Shown here: piece by piece, positions 11,445-20,888 of the stretch
Layout: each line of letters begins with the position of its first letter
Numbering within the stretch: the first letter of the stretch is position 1
Assembly: GCF_964026445.1 (NCBI RefSeq)
Contig: NZ_OZ032150.1
Coordinates: 1,116,001-1,180,000 of the forward strand
DNA length: 64,000 nt
Reading direction: 5' to 3'
Source: Rickettsia endosymbiont of Cantharis rufa
Lineage (GTDB): Bacteria; Pseudomonadota; Alphaproteobacteria; Rickettsiales; Rickettsiaceae
Notes under the pieces: model-generated
Told to the model about the DNA's origin: nothing
What the model saw: only the letters and a program-made list of their open reading frames with translations
Database searches by the model: none
Made by a program: the position numbers and the translations under genes

Positions 11445-12277
11445 GGCCGCGCCCCCGTATTGCAGCTTAGCATGAATAGTCTATAATCCTCAAACAGTAA
11501 TAAGAGAGAATTATAGTTAAGGAGTTATGACAAGAATATATGTTAAGTGTAGATCAAGAATAGATGTTAAGTGTAGATATTATAACGACACAGAAAAAGT
11601 AGTAAAGGCGGGATATTCAATTTCAAAACAACAGAGATATCAATGCAAGCAGTGTAATCGATATTTTTAACTGTAATATATTAATAATGCCTCTAAGCCT
11701 GGAGTCAAGACTCAGATAGTAGATATGTCAATCAATGGCTCTGGAGTTAGGGATACAGTAAGAGTATTAAAAGTGGGTATCAATACGGTTATCCGTGTTT
11801 TAAAAAAAATCTAGCGTTAAAAAAGATAAATCATTCTATCAATACGATAGAAGTAATTATTGCTCCTGAAATAGATGAACAATGGCCTTATGTACAGAAT
11901 AAATCCAAACAAAGATGGCTTTGGTATTCTTTGGATAAGATTTTGTTAAAAGTAGTTGCTTATACTTTTGGTACAAGATGTGATAGCACATCAGAATCAT
12001 TACTGAAAAAAACCGGAGGATTTTAAGGTTACTTTTTACTTTACAGATGGATGGGGCAGTTATGCTAGGTTATTAGATCCCAAAAAACACATTGTTAGTA
12101 AAAAAATATACTCAACGGATAGAACGGGGTAACTTAAATCTTAGAACAAGATGCAAAAGACTGGCACGTAAAACAATTTGTTTTTCCAAGTCATTGGATA
12201 TTCATGATAAAGTCATCGGAACTCTTATTGAACGTATAGCCTTTTAATATCCACATCTGTAAAATGGAGGTGCGATC
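11445..12277 (+). mobile_element. IS1-family element, copy A (defective insA-insB)
   Basis: The ends are GGCCGCGCCCCCGTATTGCA at the left and a degenerate copy of ...GGAGGTGCGACC at the right, imperfect inverted repeats that start with GG as in IS1. Within it, InsA reads QRYQCKQCNRYF...SKPGVKTQIVDMSINGSGVRDTVRVL, and InsB reads DEQWPYVQNKSKQRWLWYSLDK, TDGWGSYARLL and [26 protein letters not shown], both close to IS1 InsA/InsB. Several stops and frameshifts make it inactive. Possible degraded 8-bp target repeat: gatacatt at 11437-11444 and ggtacgtt at 12278-12285 (6 of 8 match). Confidence 0.85.
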
Positions 12278-12583
12278 GGTACGTTCATTGGGATAATTTA
12301 ATGATTTTCTTAGGATACCCTGAAGAAATACGAAAAATAATTTACACAACTAATGCTGTGGAATCCGTTAATAGTCAACTCCAAAAAGTCACTAAAAATA
12401 AACGTGTTTTTCAAATGATAATGCTGTTTTTAAAAGCTTGTATTTAGCAATTGATTACATGACCAAGAAATGGTCCATGCCTATATCAAATTGGAATGCG
12501 GCTATGGCTCATTTTTTAATAAAATTAAAAGATATAATCTAGGCCTTTGAAAAAAAGTTTACACACTTAATTGGGAAGGCTCA
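12278..12583 (+). pseudogene. IS256-family transposase tail and right end
   Basis: Translation gives WDNLMIFLGYPEEIRKIIYT, then TNAVESVNSQLQKVTKNKRV, and, after a one-base frameshift near 12415, SLYLAIDYMTKKWSMPISNW...KLKDII with a stop at 12540-12542. This is the conserved C-terminus of mutator-type (IS256) transposases. The following gtttacacacttaattggga...ggctc is a candidate terminal repeat. The N-terminal part is missing, cut off at the IS1 copy. Confidence 0.75.
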
Positions 12584-12601
12584 TTCCAAATTTTATATAT
12601 A

Positions 12602-14509
12602 CTATAAATACTTCTCATTTTCTTCCTTAACTAAGGCTACCAATTGCTCTACCGATAATACTTCCTGCTCAGTAGTTCCGAACCTTCTAATCGTTACTTG
12701 TTTATTTTCTTTTTCCTGTTTACCAATTACGGCAATCATCGGTACTTTTTGGTTAGAAAACTCACGAATTTTATAATTAATTTTATCGGGAGAAATATTA
12801 ATATCCGTCCTTACACCATTATCAATTAAAGCTTTTTGTACTTCCGAAGCGTAATCATTTAAATCACTGGTGATGGTTGCGATGGCAACCTGCCTAGGTG
12901 CAAGCCAAAGCGGAAACTTACCTGCATATTCTTCGATCAATATACCGATAAAACGCTCAAGCGAGCCAAGTATCGCTCTATGAAGCATTACGGGTCTTTT
13001 TTTCTCACCGCTTGCTGCAATATAGCTAGCACCGAGTCGCTCCGGCAATACAAAATCCATCTGCAATGTACCGCATTGCCATTGCCGCCCTATCGCATCA
13101 GTTAGCACAAACTCAAGCTTCGGTCCATAAAATGCTCCCTCACCTGGGTTTAGCGTATAGGTAAACCCAGCTTTTTCTACAGCTTCTTTTAAAGCATTCT
13201 CAGCTTTATCCCAAACTTCATCATTTCCTGCTCGAGTTTCAGGACGATCAGAGAATTTTATCTTTATATCGGTAAAGCCAAAATCCTTATAAACTTCAGT
13301 AAGTAACTTACAAAAGCTAACTGTTTCCTCGGTAATTTGTTCCTCAGTACAAAATATATGAGCATCATCTTGTACTAAACTTCGTACCCTCATTAAACCA
13401 TGTAATGCACCAGATACCTCATTACGGTGGCACAACCCAAACTCCGACATACGAAGCGGTAAATCACGGTAACTCTTGATACCTTGTTTGAATATCTGCA
13501 CGTGGCAAGGGCAATTCATCGGCTTCAAAGCAAGCGTCTTGTCATCTGTTTCTAACGCAAACATATCATCACGAAATTTTTCCCAATGTCCTGAAGCCTC
13601 CCACAGGCTCTTATCAACTAAAACAGGTGTCTTAACTTCGGTATAACCGTTTTTACGAATCTTTTTCCTAATATACTGCTCAATTGTATTATATATACTC
13701 CAGCCTTTATCATGCCAAAATACCATTCCTTGGGCTTCTTCTTGGAAGTGGAATAAATCAAGCTCTTTCCCTAGTTTTCTATGATCACGTTTTTCAGCTT
13801 CTTCAAGCATAAATAGGTAATTATCTAGCTGCTCTTTCGTAGCCCACGCAGTACCGTATATACGCTGTAACATCTCATTACGACTATCACCTCGCCAATA
13901 AGCTCCCGCAACTTTCATCAACTTAAAATGCTTAACAAAACCTGTGGAAGGAACATGCGGACCTCGGCATAAATCAATAAAATTACCTTGCTTGTATAAA
14001 GTAATCGGTTCACCTGCCGGAATTGACGCAATAATTTCGGCTTTATAATGTTCTCCTATCGATTTAAAAAATTCTACAGCCTCATCACGATCCCATAGCT
14101 CCCTAGTAATTTTTTCATTTCGCTTGACTATTTCATACATTCTTGCTTCTATCATTGCCACATCATCCGGCGTAAATGGCTTATCCTTAGCAAAATCGTA
14201 AAAGAAGCCGTTTTCAATTGCAGGACCAATAGTTACCTGAATATCAGGAAATAATTCTTTAGCAGCTTCAGCTATAATATGAGCTGCATCATGCCTTATT
14301 ATCTCAAGACATTCGGGATCTTTTGCAGTTAAAATACGAAGCTTGCAATCATTCTCAATTACGGTACTTAGGTCTTTAAGCTCGCCGTTTATTTCGGCAA
14401 CCATTGCTGCTTTAGCAAGTGACATTGAAATTGCATTTGCTACTTCAAAAGCTGTAACATTTTTTTCAAACTGTTTTACACTCCCATCGGGAAAGAAGAT
14501 ATTAATCAT
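12602..14509 (-). CDS. thrS: Threonyl-tRNA synthetase
   Basis: 635 residues, full length for bacterial ThrRS. Domain order: TGS domain (1-60, [20 protein letters not shown]), SAD editing domain with [16 protein letters not shown], class II catalytic core with motif 2 ([29 protein letters not shown]) and motif 3 ([23 protein letters not shown]), then the anticodon-binding domain ([13 protein letters not shown]). Zinc ligands are visible: Cys in MNCPCH, His in RMSEFG region and a C-terminal His in VMLHR. It charges tRNA-Thr in the cytoplasm. It lies right beside the decayed IS256 end but is itself intact. Confidence 0.97.
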   Translation of the reverse strand: MINIFFPDGSVKQFEKNVTAFEVANAISMSLAKAAMVAEINGELKDLSTVIENDCKLRILTAKDPECLEIIRHDAAHIIAEAAKELFPDIQVTIGPAIENGFFYDFAKDKPFTPDDVAMIEARMYEIVKRNEKITRELWDRDEAVEFFKSIGEHYKAEIIASIPAGEPITLYKQGNFIDLCRGPHVPSTGFVKHFKLMKVAGAYWRGDSRNEMLQRIYGTAWATKEQLDNYLFMLEEAEKRDHRKLGKELDLFHFQEEAQGMVFWHDKGWSIYNTIEQYIRKKIRKNGYTEVKTPVLVDKSLWEASGHWEKFRDDMFALETDDKTLALKPMNCPCHVQIFKQGIKSYRDLPLRMSEFGLCHRNEVSGALHGLMRVRSLVQDDAHIFCTEEQITEETVSFCKLLTEVYKDFGFTDIKIKFSDRPETRAGNDEVWDKAENALKEAVEKAGFTYTLNPGEGAFYGPKLEFVLTDAIGRQWQCGTLQMDFVLPERLGASYIAASGEKKRPVMLHRAILGSLERFIGILIEEYAGKFPLWLAPRQVAIATITSDLNDYASEVQKALIDNGVRTDINISPDKINYKIREFSNQKVPMIAVIGKQEKENKQVTIRRFGTTEQEVLSVEQLVALVKEENEKYL

Positions 14510-14561
14510 TTTTTATTCTAACTTATTTTTTCTTCAAATTTTTTACTTGTATACCTTAATA

Positions 14562-14660
14562 TGTCATTCCCGCGTAGGCTAGAACCCATTGCTTCAAAGC
14601 TTTTTAAAAGCTCGATTTATCTCTCTTTATTCTGGATTCCTGCTTTCGCAGGAATGGCAT
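14562..14660. repeat. Type B palindromic repeat overlapping the end of the next gene
   Basis: Left arm tgtcattcccgcgtaggct, right arm attcctgctttcgcaggaat, AT-rich centre. The right half is translated as the last ~15 codons of the gene at 14617-16236. Confidence 0.75.
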
Positions 14661-16236
14661 CTAGGTCTATTTGAGCCATGGCATTCATAAATTCTAATAC
14701 TCTTGCATCACTGAAAATCTGACCTATAGTTTTATCATTAACGGTTAGTTCATCATCTTTACCTTTTATATCAACTACTAAAGATTCACCGTCTTTTAAT
14801 TCAGAATTTTTACTAAAAGCTTCTATTACTCCAAAACCGTATTGCTTTATTACTGAAGTTTGTTTTCCTAGATTTAAAGCAAATTCCTTAGAATTTTCTA
14901 TTTTATTAAGCACCGGTACAATAGCATTATTAGTATAATTCACAAAATTATTTATAAACGCATTTGGATCCGATAATTTTATTACGCTTTCTATATTCAT
15001 AGGATTCTCTAAATTAGGCATATCAATATCAATAGAGAAATTGAAATCATCCATTATAAGATTAGTTTCACCGGTTAATTTTTTTGCTTCAGGGTCAAAC
15101 TCACCTTTTAAATTAAATTCAGAATTATTTATTTTTGCAAAAACACCCATTACTTTTTCCCCATCTTCTTGAGTAATAGGGCTAGTTAGTTTAAAAATTT
15201 TGTCTAACTCGGCTCTTTTGTTTAAACCATTACTAAAGTTGCTTCCTAAAGCTTCAATCGCCGTCTTTTGATATATCTCCGAAAGTTCTATAGTAGATTT
15301 AATATTTAAAGCAAAGTCAAAAACTTTATCTTTTTCTATATTTAATTTGTATAAATTACTTTCTATTTTCCCTTTTCTTTCAATATCGCAAGCAAATAAA
15401 AACGGCTTACCTTTTACTAATTCGCCTAATATTTGCATAAAAATAACAGCATTCATATTCTCATCTTGCTTTTGATCTAGAGAAAAATTTTGAATTAATA
15501 ATTTTCCAAGAGCCACTAACTCATCGCTATATTTAAGTTTTAATTGGCTACTATAAGTAGTAGGTACATTTAATATTTCCAACTTTGCTAAATCATATTC
15601 AAACGAATCAAAAATAGCATCTTCTTCTATTTTATCTCTTAAAAATTTAAAAACTTTATCGGATAAATTTTTACTATAGTTTTCAGAAATAAAATAAGCT
15701 GTGCTTTTCCCATCCAAGGTTAACAAATTAAGATTATCAGATGTTTTAGTGTTAGTGATTATAGCATTACTAACATCATTCTCTGATAATTTTTCTGCAT
15801 CTTTAGAACTGTAATAAGCTGATTTATTATCATTCACGCTTAATTTCCAATAATCAGGTTCTATATTAAGCAAAGACTTTCTAAACCAAATTGTTGTATG
15901 ATGATCGGGAGAATAAAAAATATCTTCTTCATCTTGAGCGGTAGTAATTTTTACATTATTTCCGTAAGAATCAATTTTTGTAATATTTAAAAACGGTATG
16001 CGCCTAATAACTACTTCATCATAATAAAAATCTACAGGTTTTAGTATTACTTTATTTAAAGTAATACTAAAACTATATTTATTAAATTTAATTGTATCAT
16101 AAGTTATATATTCTTCATATTTATCAAGGATAGGGATAATATTCTCTTTACTTTGATGTTCAAATTTATAGGCAGCATATCCCCACCCTACTAAGATTAA
16201 AACTAAAAAGATTATTATAATAAAACGTATTTTCAT
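14617..16236 (-). CDS. Membrane-anchored protein of unknown function with repeat-encoded C-terminus
   Basis: 539 residues. Residues 5-24 (FIIIIFLVLILVGWGYAAYK) form an uncleaved N-terminal anchor, and the rest should be periplasmic. The layout (short anchor, then ITLNKVILKP-like early block, then long beta-rich region) resembles the DUF2125-like protein at 50253-51323, so they may be distant relatives. No catalytic motif is visible. The last residues, AIPAKAGIQNKER, are encoded by a type B palindromic repeat that has overrun the original stop codon. The original C-terminus probably ended near AQIDL. Confidence 0.65.
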   Translation of the reverse strand: MKIRFIIIIFLVLILVGWGYAAYKFEHQSKENIIPILDKYEEYITYDTIKFNKYSFSITLNKVILKPVDFYYDEVVIRRIPFLNITKIDSYGNNVKITTAQDEEDIFYSPDHHTTIWFRKSLLNIEPDYWKLSVNDNKSAYYSSKDAEKLSENDVSNAIITNTKTSDNLNLLTLDGKSTAYFISENYSKNLSDKVFKFLRDKIEEDAIFDSFEYDLAKLEILNVPTTYSSQLKLKYSDELVALGKLLIQNFSLDQKQDENMNAVIFMQILGELVKGKPFLFACDIERKGKIESNLYKLNIEKDKVFDFALNIKSTIELSEIYQKTAIEALGSNFSNGLNKRAELDKIFKLTSPITQEDGEKVMGVFAKINNSEFNLKGEFDPEAKKLTGETNLIMDDFNFSIDIDMPNLENPMNIESVIKLSDPNAFINNFVNYTNNAIVPVLNKIENSKEFALNLGKQTSVIKQYGFGVIEAFSKNSELKDGESLVVDIKGKDDELTVNDKTIGQIFSDARVLEFMNAMAQIDLDAIPAKAGIQNKER

Positions 16237-16299
16237 CTTTTCTACTGTAAAAAATTATTAAAAATTAAAATGTTGTTCCTGCGTGGGTAAGTTTTCCGA

Positions 16300-16367
16300 T
16301 GTCACCCCGTGGCTTGACCACGGAGTCTAGTCTTTTTAAATTTTTTTGGATACCGTGATCAAGCTAC
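16300..16367. repeat. Type C palindromic repeat
   Basis: Left arm gtcaccccgtggcttgaccac, right arm ggataccgtgatcaagctac, imperfect. Lies between the 14.6 kb gene and purC. Confidence 0.6.
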
Positions 16368-16427
16368 TAGATAACACCAAGCGCGTTTTTCAAGTCCAAA
16401 ATAACATATGCCACTTAAAAAATATAT

Positions 16428-17138
16428 TTATTTTTCTTTTAAACGATCAGCTATTAACTGATATGATTCAAAAGCTTTATTCGGCTCGTTTTCAAGCAAT
16501 TCAAAACCCAGCTTCTCATTACTATTAATATGCCACAATCTACAATTATCCGGACTAATTTCATCAGTTAACATAATGATAGATTCTTCACCGTTAAATA
16601 CACGTCCAAATTCTAATTTACACTCAACAAGCCGAATCCCGACACCGATAAATAACCCGCTTAAGAAACCATATATACGCAAAGCTTGTTCTTTTACCGC
16701 TTTAATTTCGTCATTAGTTAACCATCCGAAATTTAATATTTGGTACTCATTAACTATCGGATATTTAAATTCACGACTCCGGACTCTAAAATCAATGATC
16801 GGCTTATCAAATACATACCCTTCGTCCATCCCAAATTCTTTTACAAATCTACCGCACGCTACCGATGATATTATTACTTGCACCGGGAATACTTCTACAT
16901 ACTGAATTAATTGCTCTCTCATATTTATTTTTTCGATAAAATGATTTTCAATACCAATCATTTCTAGTTTATCCATTAGGAAAGAAGAAATATTATTATT
17001 AAGCACCCCCTTGCCTGATACCTCAATAATTTCACCGCTTTCTAAGGTTACATTATCGAAAAAAGCCATTATAAGTAAAAAATCTTCTTCGGCAGAATAT
17101 AAGATTTTACTCGAACCTTTGTAAAGTTGTGTTTTCAT
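16428..17138 (-). CDS. purC: PurC-like protein (SAICAR synthetase family), divergent active site
   Basis: 236 residues aligning along the whole SAICAR synthetase fold: LYKGSSKILYSAEED, KGVLNNNISS, FKYPIVNEYQIL, VECKLEFGRV and TDEISPDNCRLW. SAICAR synthetase joins CAIR and aspartate in de novo purine synthesis. No other pur gene is present in the window, and Rickettsia are generally regarded as unable to make purines de novo. Two substrate sites differ from E. coli PurC: the RNRAAGS segment is replaced by SSVACGR, and the D-R before the KG of the KGMVNN motif is S-G. ATP-site and C-terminal acidic motifs are kept. It may have a changed role. Start at MKTQLYKG. Confidence 0.85.
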   Translation of the reverse strand: MKTQLYKGSSKILYSAEEDFLLIMAFFDNVTLESGEIIEVSGKGVLNNNISSFLMDKLEMIGIENHFIEKINMREQLIQYVEVFPVQVIISSVACGRFVKEFGMDEGYVFDKPIIDFRVRSREFKYPIVNEYQILNFGWLTNDEIKAVKEQALRIYGFLSGLFIGVGIRLVECKLEFGRVFNGEESIIMLTDEISPDNCRLWHINSNEKLGFELLENEPNKAFESYQLIADRLKEK

Positions 17139-17179
17139 TTGTTATTTTCTCAAAATTCATTTTTCTCGTCATAGGCTAT

Positions 17180-17271
17180 CGTCATTGCGAGCAGCCGTAG
17201 GCTGCGTGGCAGTCTTGCCAAATATCCTGAGATTGCTTCGTCAATTACTATGCAATTTCCTCACAATGACG
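17180..17271. repeat. Type A palindromic repeat
   Basis: cgtcattgcgag at the left and ctcacaatgacg at the right; inner gcagtctt / gagattgc. Between purC and the M16 peptidase gene. Confidence 0.8.
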
Positions 17272-17287
17272 GTATCAAAACATATCA

Positions 17288-18526
17288 TTAAAATCCCTGA
17301 AGATTATTCGGACCTATAATTGCCGAGGTAGTCGTACCGCTAAATATTTTATTTGCCATATTAATAATATCCTCGGCCTGTATATTCATAATAATTTCCA
17401 TAATTTCATCGGGGGAAATATATTTGCCGAAAACAGAATAATTTTTACCTATTTCTTCTGATTTATAAGTATTTTTTTCTTGAGCCATTTGCAAATTACT
17501 TCGGAGCTGCGTCTTAGCTCTAATAATCTCTTCGGTATTTACTCTTTCAGTCATTTTTGTTATTTCGTTTTTAATTTCTTTACATAATAATTCTAATTTA
17601 TCATGTGCAGTGGAGGCATAAATTGTAAACACTCCACTATCAAAATAAGCACTAATATAACTACCTACGGAATATGCTAAACCTAATTTCTCGCGAATGC
17701 TTTGAAATAAACGAGATGACATACCGCCACCGAATATTATAGAAAGTAGATGGATTTGATAAAGCTTTTCTAAATTAACATATGGCGTACCTTCAAACCC
17801 TAGTATTAAACTAGTTTGCTCTAACTTCTTATTAATAAATCCACTCCCACCTATATATTTTGCAGGTAAAAAACTACTCCTCTCTCCTTGCTTCAAGGAA
17901 GAAAATAACTGTTCTGCTATAGTTACTATTTTATCATGATCAATATTACCCGCAACCGATAAATAGAGATTTCCGGCATTATAATGCTTATCTATAAACT
18001 TAGAAAAATGCTCTTTTGTAAAAGTCACAAGGGTTTTAGTCGTACCTAAGATTGACTTACCTAAAGGTTGATCTTTATAAACTTTATTATAAAATTTCTC
18101 ATATACTAGATCATCAGGATTATCCTGATGATGAGCAATTTCCTGCATTATCACCTGATATTCCTTAGCTATTTCTTCGTCGGCAAAAATGGAATTTTGA
18201 ATTATATCAGCAAGTATATTAAGTGCTTTATCACAATTTTCAGACAAGACTCGTGCATAATATACCGTGTTCTCATGACCGGTATAGGCATTAAAATGTC
18301 CACCTATAGAGTCAAACTCTTCTGCTATCTGTTTTGCCGTTCTAGTTTTTGTACCTTTGAAAGCCATATGCTCGAGAAAGTGAGATATGCCCTCCTCTTC
18401 TGCATTTTCATAACGTGCCCCAACTTTAGCAATTAAATTTATTGCTACCGAATTAACATAAGGCATATTATAGGTTAAGACCGTCAAACCGTTTTTTAAT
18501 TTACTAGCGTTAAAATTTTCTTTCAT
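17288..18526 (-). CDS. M16-family zinc peptidase (mitochondrial processing peptidase-like)
   Basis: 412 residues, a single-chain M16B peptidase. The inverted zinc motif HxxEH is present as [11 protein letters not shown] near residues 46-56, with the downstream Glu in the [20 protein letters not shown] helix. The C-terminal half has the inactive-lobe features [21 protein letters not shown], matching the beta-subunit of mitochondrial processing peptidase and Rickettsia homologues. Bacterial members cleave short peptides or signal remnants. Start at [14 protein letters not shown], the usual family beginning. A type A repeat lies on each side. Confidence 0.9.
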   Translation of the reverse strand: MKENFNASKLKNGLTVLTYNMPYVNSVAINLIAKVGARYENAEEEGISHFLEHMAFKGTKTRTAKQIAEEFDSIGGHFNAYTGHENTVYYARVLSENCDKALNILADIIQNSIFADEEIAKEYQVIMQEIAHHQDNPDDLVYEKFYNKVYKDQPLGKSILGTTKTLVTFTKEHFSKFIDKHYNAGNLYLSVAGNIDHDKIVTIAEQLFSSLKQGERSSFLPAKYIGGSGFINKKLEQTSLILGFEGTPYVNLEKLYQIHLLSIIFGGGMSSRLFQSIREKLGLAYSVGSYISAYFDSGVFTIYASTAHDKLELLCKEIKNEITKMTERVNTEEIIRAKTQLRSNLQMAQEKNTYKSEEIGKNYSVFGKYISPDEIMEIIMNIQAEDIINMANKIFSGTTTSAIIGPNNLQGF

Positions 18527-18549
18527 AATCTACTTTTTATTTTCTAAAT

Positions 18550-18716
18550 CGTCATTGCGAGAAGAATTACATAGTAATAAAGACGAAACAATCCAGTAAA
18601 AAATTCTGTAAATCAGAATTTTTTTTAATTATTTTTCTGAATTCCCGCGTCGCTTCGCTCCTCGCAATGACGATTTGGTATCCATGCAGTAATTCCTACA
18701 GTCGCTCACAATGACG
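18550..18716. repeat. Type A palindromic repeats, one entering a reading frame
   Basis: A full element runs from cgtcattgcgag (18550) to ctcgcaatgacg (18672), followed by an extra arm, gtcgctcacaatgacg, ending at 18716. An internal hairpin aattctg...cagaatt sits in the middle. The right part is translated as the C-terminus of the glycosyltransferase at 18629-19504. Confidence 0.75.
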
Positions 18717-19504
18717 TTTTTTGATTTAAGCAACGACTCTCTTAATTTTGCAAGACGTAAAAACTTTGCGAAAGCAAATATCATTGAATCTACAAACCCG
18801 TCAAAACCGAATACAAAATATCTTCTAATAAAAAATGCTTTGAAAAACCACCATAACATTTCAAAAGCTATTCGGATATTTGAAAGCTTTTTACCTTGCG
18901 CTTTTAAGTCTTTTGCTTGCTCACTAGAGTAAAAATTTGCTTTGGTTACCAACTGATCAATTGAAGTACCTGAATAATGATAAGCAGCTTCATTTAATAG
19001 ATAAATTTTACCTACAAAATCAACATTTTTGTTAAATACCACCGAATCATGAGTAGTACTATTTACAGTATTTGCAAAGCTTGCAAACTTTTTATTATAC
19101 AACCGAGTACATTTATTAAATGGTGCAAACATCCGTGGCTTTCGGTCATTACGATGTATTATTAAAAGCTTTATTTGATAAGCTACATAACGATCTTGAT
19201 TATGAGAAGCAAAAATATACTCTATTTCGTCTTGTAACTCTTTAGATAGCTCCTCATCAGCATCAATATTAAGAACCCAATCATTAGTGCAAAGGCTTTC
19301 GGCAAAAGATTTCTGCCCTACATAACCAAGCCATGGTTTTGCTATTACCTTAGCTCCTAATTTTTCGGCTATTGCTACTGTATCATCAGTACTTTCACTA
19401 TCTACTACTATCACTTCATCAACAATATTTTTTACACTATTTACAGCTCGTGCTATCCTTGCAGCTTCGTTTTTAGTAATAATAAATGCTGAGATTTTTT
19501 TCAT
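18629..19504 (-). CDS. Family 2 glycosyltransferase, LPS-core type, repeat-encoded tail
   Basis: GT-A fold transferase: ISAFIITKNEAARIARAVNS at the N-terminus, VIVVDSESTDDT for nucleotide-sugar binding, and the acidic motif NIDADEEL for the metal. The central block (YAYQIKLL-like, FNKCTRLYNKKF, DHDSVVF-like) resembles the WaaE/KdtX group that adds a sugar to the lipopolysaccharide inner core, so surface-sugar synthesis is likely (inference). A hydrophobic patch, FKAFFIRRYFVFGFDGFVDS, suits membrane association. The last ~25 residues (DTKSSLRGAKRRGNSEK) come from a palindromic repeat, not the ancestral gene. Confidence 0.8.
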   Translation of the reverse strand: MKKISAFIITKNEAARIARAVNSVKNIVDEVIVVDSESTDDTVAIAEKLGAKVIAKPWLGYVGQKSFAESLCTNDWVLNIDADEELSKELQDEIEYIFASHNQDRYVAYQIKLLIIHRNDRKPRMFAPFNKCTRLYNKKFASFANTVNSTTHDSVVFNKNVDFVGKIYLLNEAAYHYSGTSIDQLVTKANFYSSEQAKDLKAQGKKLSNIRIAFEMLWWFFKAFFIRRYFVFGFDGFVDSMIFAFAKFLRLAKLRESLLKSKNVIVSDCRNYCMDTKSSLRGAKRRGNSEK

Positions 19505-19518
19505 ATATTTTATAATAG

Positions 19519-19610
19519 GTCATTGCGAGGAAAAATTGAAAATTTTGACGAAACAATCTTGGGCCAAAATCTTGAGATTGCCACGCTCCTTTCAGTCGCT
19601 CGCAATGACG
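19519..19610. repeat. Type A palindromic repeat
   Basis: gtcattgcgagg at the left, cgctcgcaatgacg at the right, inner gcaatct-like and gagattgccacgc segments. Between the glycosyltransferase gene and the cyd operon. Confidence 0.8.
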
Positions 19611-19619
19611 ATGACAATT

Positions 19620-19802
19620 TTACTCTATCATCCTAAACACCAGCTTAATTACATAAGTTAAAAGTAGCGTAGATAATAATCCACTAAGCCATAGAATAAT
19701 AAACCATTGCCACCCTTTTAGACAAGAAGTTATTTTTTTAATATAACGGATGATGAGATGATTTGCCACGGAATATATAATAACAATAAAAAGTATAGCC
19801 AA
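19620..19802 (-). CDS. Small membrane protein of the cyd operon (DUF2474-like)
   Basis: Up to 60 residues, one to two membrane helices. The core CLKGWQWFIILWLSGLLSTL followed by a second hydrophobic run matches the pattern of DUF2474, a family of very short proteins encoded just after cydAB in many bacteria and, like CydX, thought to help assemble or stabilise the bd oxidase. The open frame begins at TTG 19802, but a GTG at 19769 (VANHLIIRY) gives a shorter 49-residue product; either overlaps the end of cydB in another frame. Position and overlap support cotranslation with cydB. Confidence 0.6.
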   Translation of the reverse strand: MAILFIVIIYSVANHLIIRYIKKITSCLKGWQWFIILWLSGLLSTLLLTYVIKLVFRMIE

Positions 19803-20757
19803 GTATGACAGGTAGGAATATCACTGCTCCTATCAGCAGTAAAGACTGCGACTCCGGTGCTGCTGCTGCTGTTTCAAGCGTAACTTTATAAGGAACGATA
19901 TATGGCCATATACTTATAGCTAGCCCTAAATATCCTAATAAAAATAATGAAATCGTATAAATAAAAGGTTTTACTTCTTTTTTTTGCTTAATAGCTTTAA
20001 TTAATTTGATAAGTATTAAGGCAGTTATAATAGGTACAATCGATAAATAGTAAATATTCGGTATACTAAACCAACGATGATTTATGTGGTTATTTAAAAA
20101 AGGCACCCATAAGCTTACAAGCCCCATAAACAGGGCGACATAAAATAAAATATACAAAGCGGATTTATAAGCCCATTCTTGTGTTTCTTTTTCTGTTTTC
20201 ATAATAAGCCAAGTAGCTCCTAAAAGAGCATAACCGAATATTAACGCTATCCCGGTCATCACAGAAAAAGGAGTAAGAAAATCAAAGCTTCCACCTGCAA
20301 ATTCTCGTCCTTGCACTTCTATTCCTTGGACAAAATTACCAAGCGTTAAACCTTGACAAAAAACAGCAAGCATAGAGCCGGAATGAAAAGCATAGTCCCA
20401 AATATAACGATGACCTATATGAGCTTTAAAACGAAATTCAAAAGCTACACCACGAAATATTAAGCCAAGTAACATTAATGTAATAGGGATATATGAAGCT
20501 GGCATTAAAAGCGAATACGCAAGCGGGAAAGCTGCAAATAAACCACTGCCGCCAAGTACTAACCAAGTTTCGTTACCATCCCAAAAAGGAGCAATAGAAT
20601 TGATCATTCTATGACGACAATCATCGGTAGGTGCAAACGGAAATAATATCCCTACTCCTAAATCAAAACCGTCTAATAAAACATATAAACAAATAGCGGT
20701 AGCTATAAGTCCACCCCAAACAAGCGGTAAATCTATATAAGGTGCAAAATTTAACAT
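19738..20757 (-). CDS. cydB: Cytochrome bd-type quinol oxidase subunit II
   Basis: 339 residues with about nine membrane helices. The family opening is clear: LPLVWGGLIATAICLYVLLDGFDLG, then NSIAPFWDGNETWLVLGGSG and FRGVAFEFRFK. With CydA it forms a high-affinity quinol:oxygen oxidoreductase in the inner membrane that does not pump protons. It follows cydA on the same strand across a ~130-bp gap that holds a strong palindrome. The stop overlaps the small DUF2474-like gene. Confidence 0.95.
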   Translation of the reverse strand: MLNFAPYIDLPLVWGGLIATAICLYVLLDGFDLGVGILFPFAPTDDCRHRMINSIAPFWDGNETWLVLGGSGLFAAFPLAYSLLMPASYIPITLMLLGLIFRGVAFEFRFKAHIGHRYIWDYAFHSGSMLAVFCQGLTLGNFVQGIEVQGREFAGGSFDFLTPFSVMTGIALIFGYALLGATWLIMKTEKETQEWAYKSALYILFYVALFMGLVSLWVPFLNNHINHRWFSIPNIYYLSIVPIITALILIKLIKAIKQKKEVKPFIYTISLFLLGYLGLAISIWPYIVPYKVTLETAAAAPESQSLLLIGAVIFLPVILGYTFYCYYIFRGKSSHHPLY

Positions 20758-20772
20758 AAATTACCTACATTG

Positions 20773-20845
20773 TCATACCGCGACTTGATCGCGATATCCA
20801 CCAAAAATTTAATTCAAAAGATACCGCGATCAAGTCGCGGTATGA
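20773..20845. repeat. Type C palindromic repeat inside the cyd operon
   Basis: Arms 20773-20797 and 20821-20845 are inverted copies matching at 24 of 25 positions (tcataccgcgacttgatcgc and partner), with a 23-base AT-rich loop. In RNA this would be a very stable hairpin between the cydA and cydB messages. No T-run follows on either strand, so it is not a standard terminator. Confidence 0.85.
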
Positions 20846-20888
20846 TATAAATTACAACCGATTACTTAAACCCATGCTCTCCGTACAT

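Noticed and set aside
11168..11473. A separate 101-residue membrane protein starting MLSCNTGARP
   Set aside because: The first residues are IS1 end sequence; the rest is the ABC exporter remnant.
20773..20845. Intrinsic terminator of cydA
   Set aside because: Very strong stem but no T-run on either side, and it is one of a dispersed repeat class.
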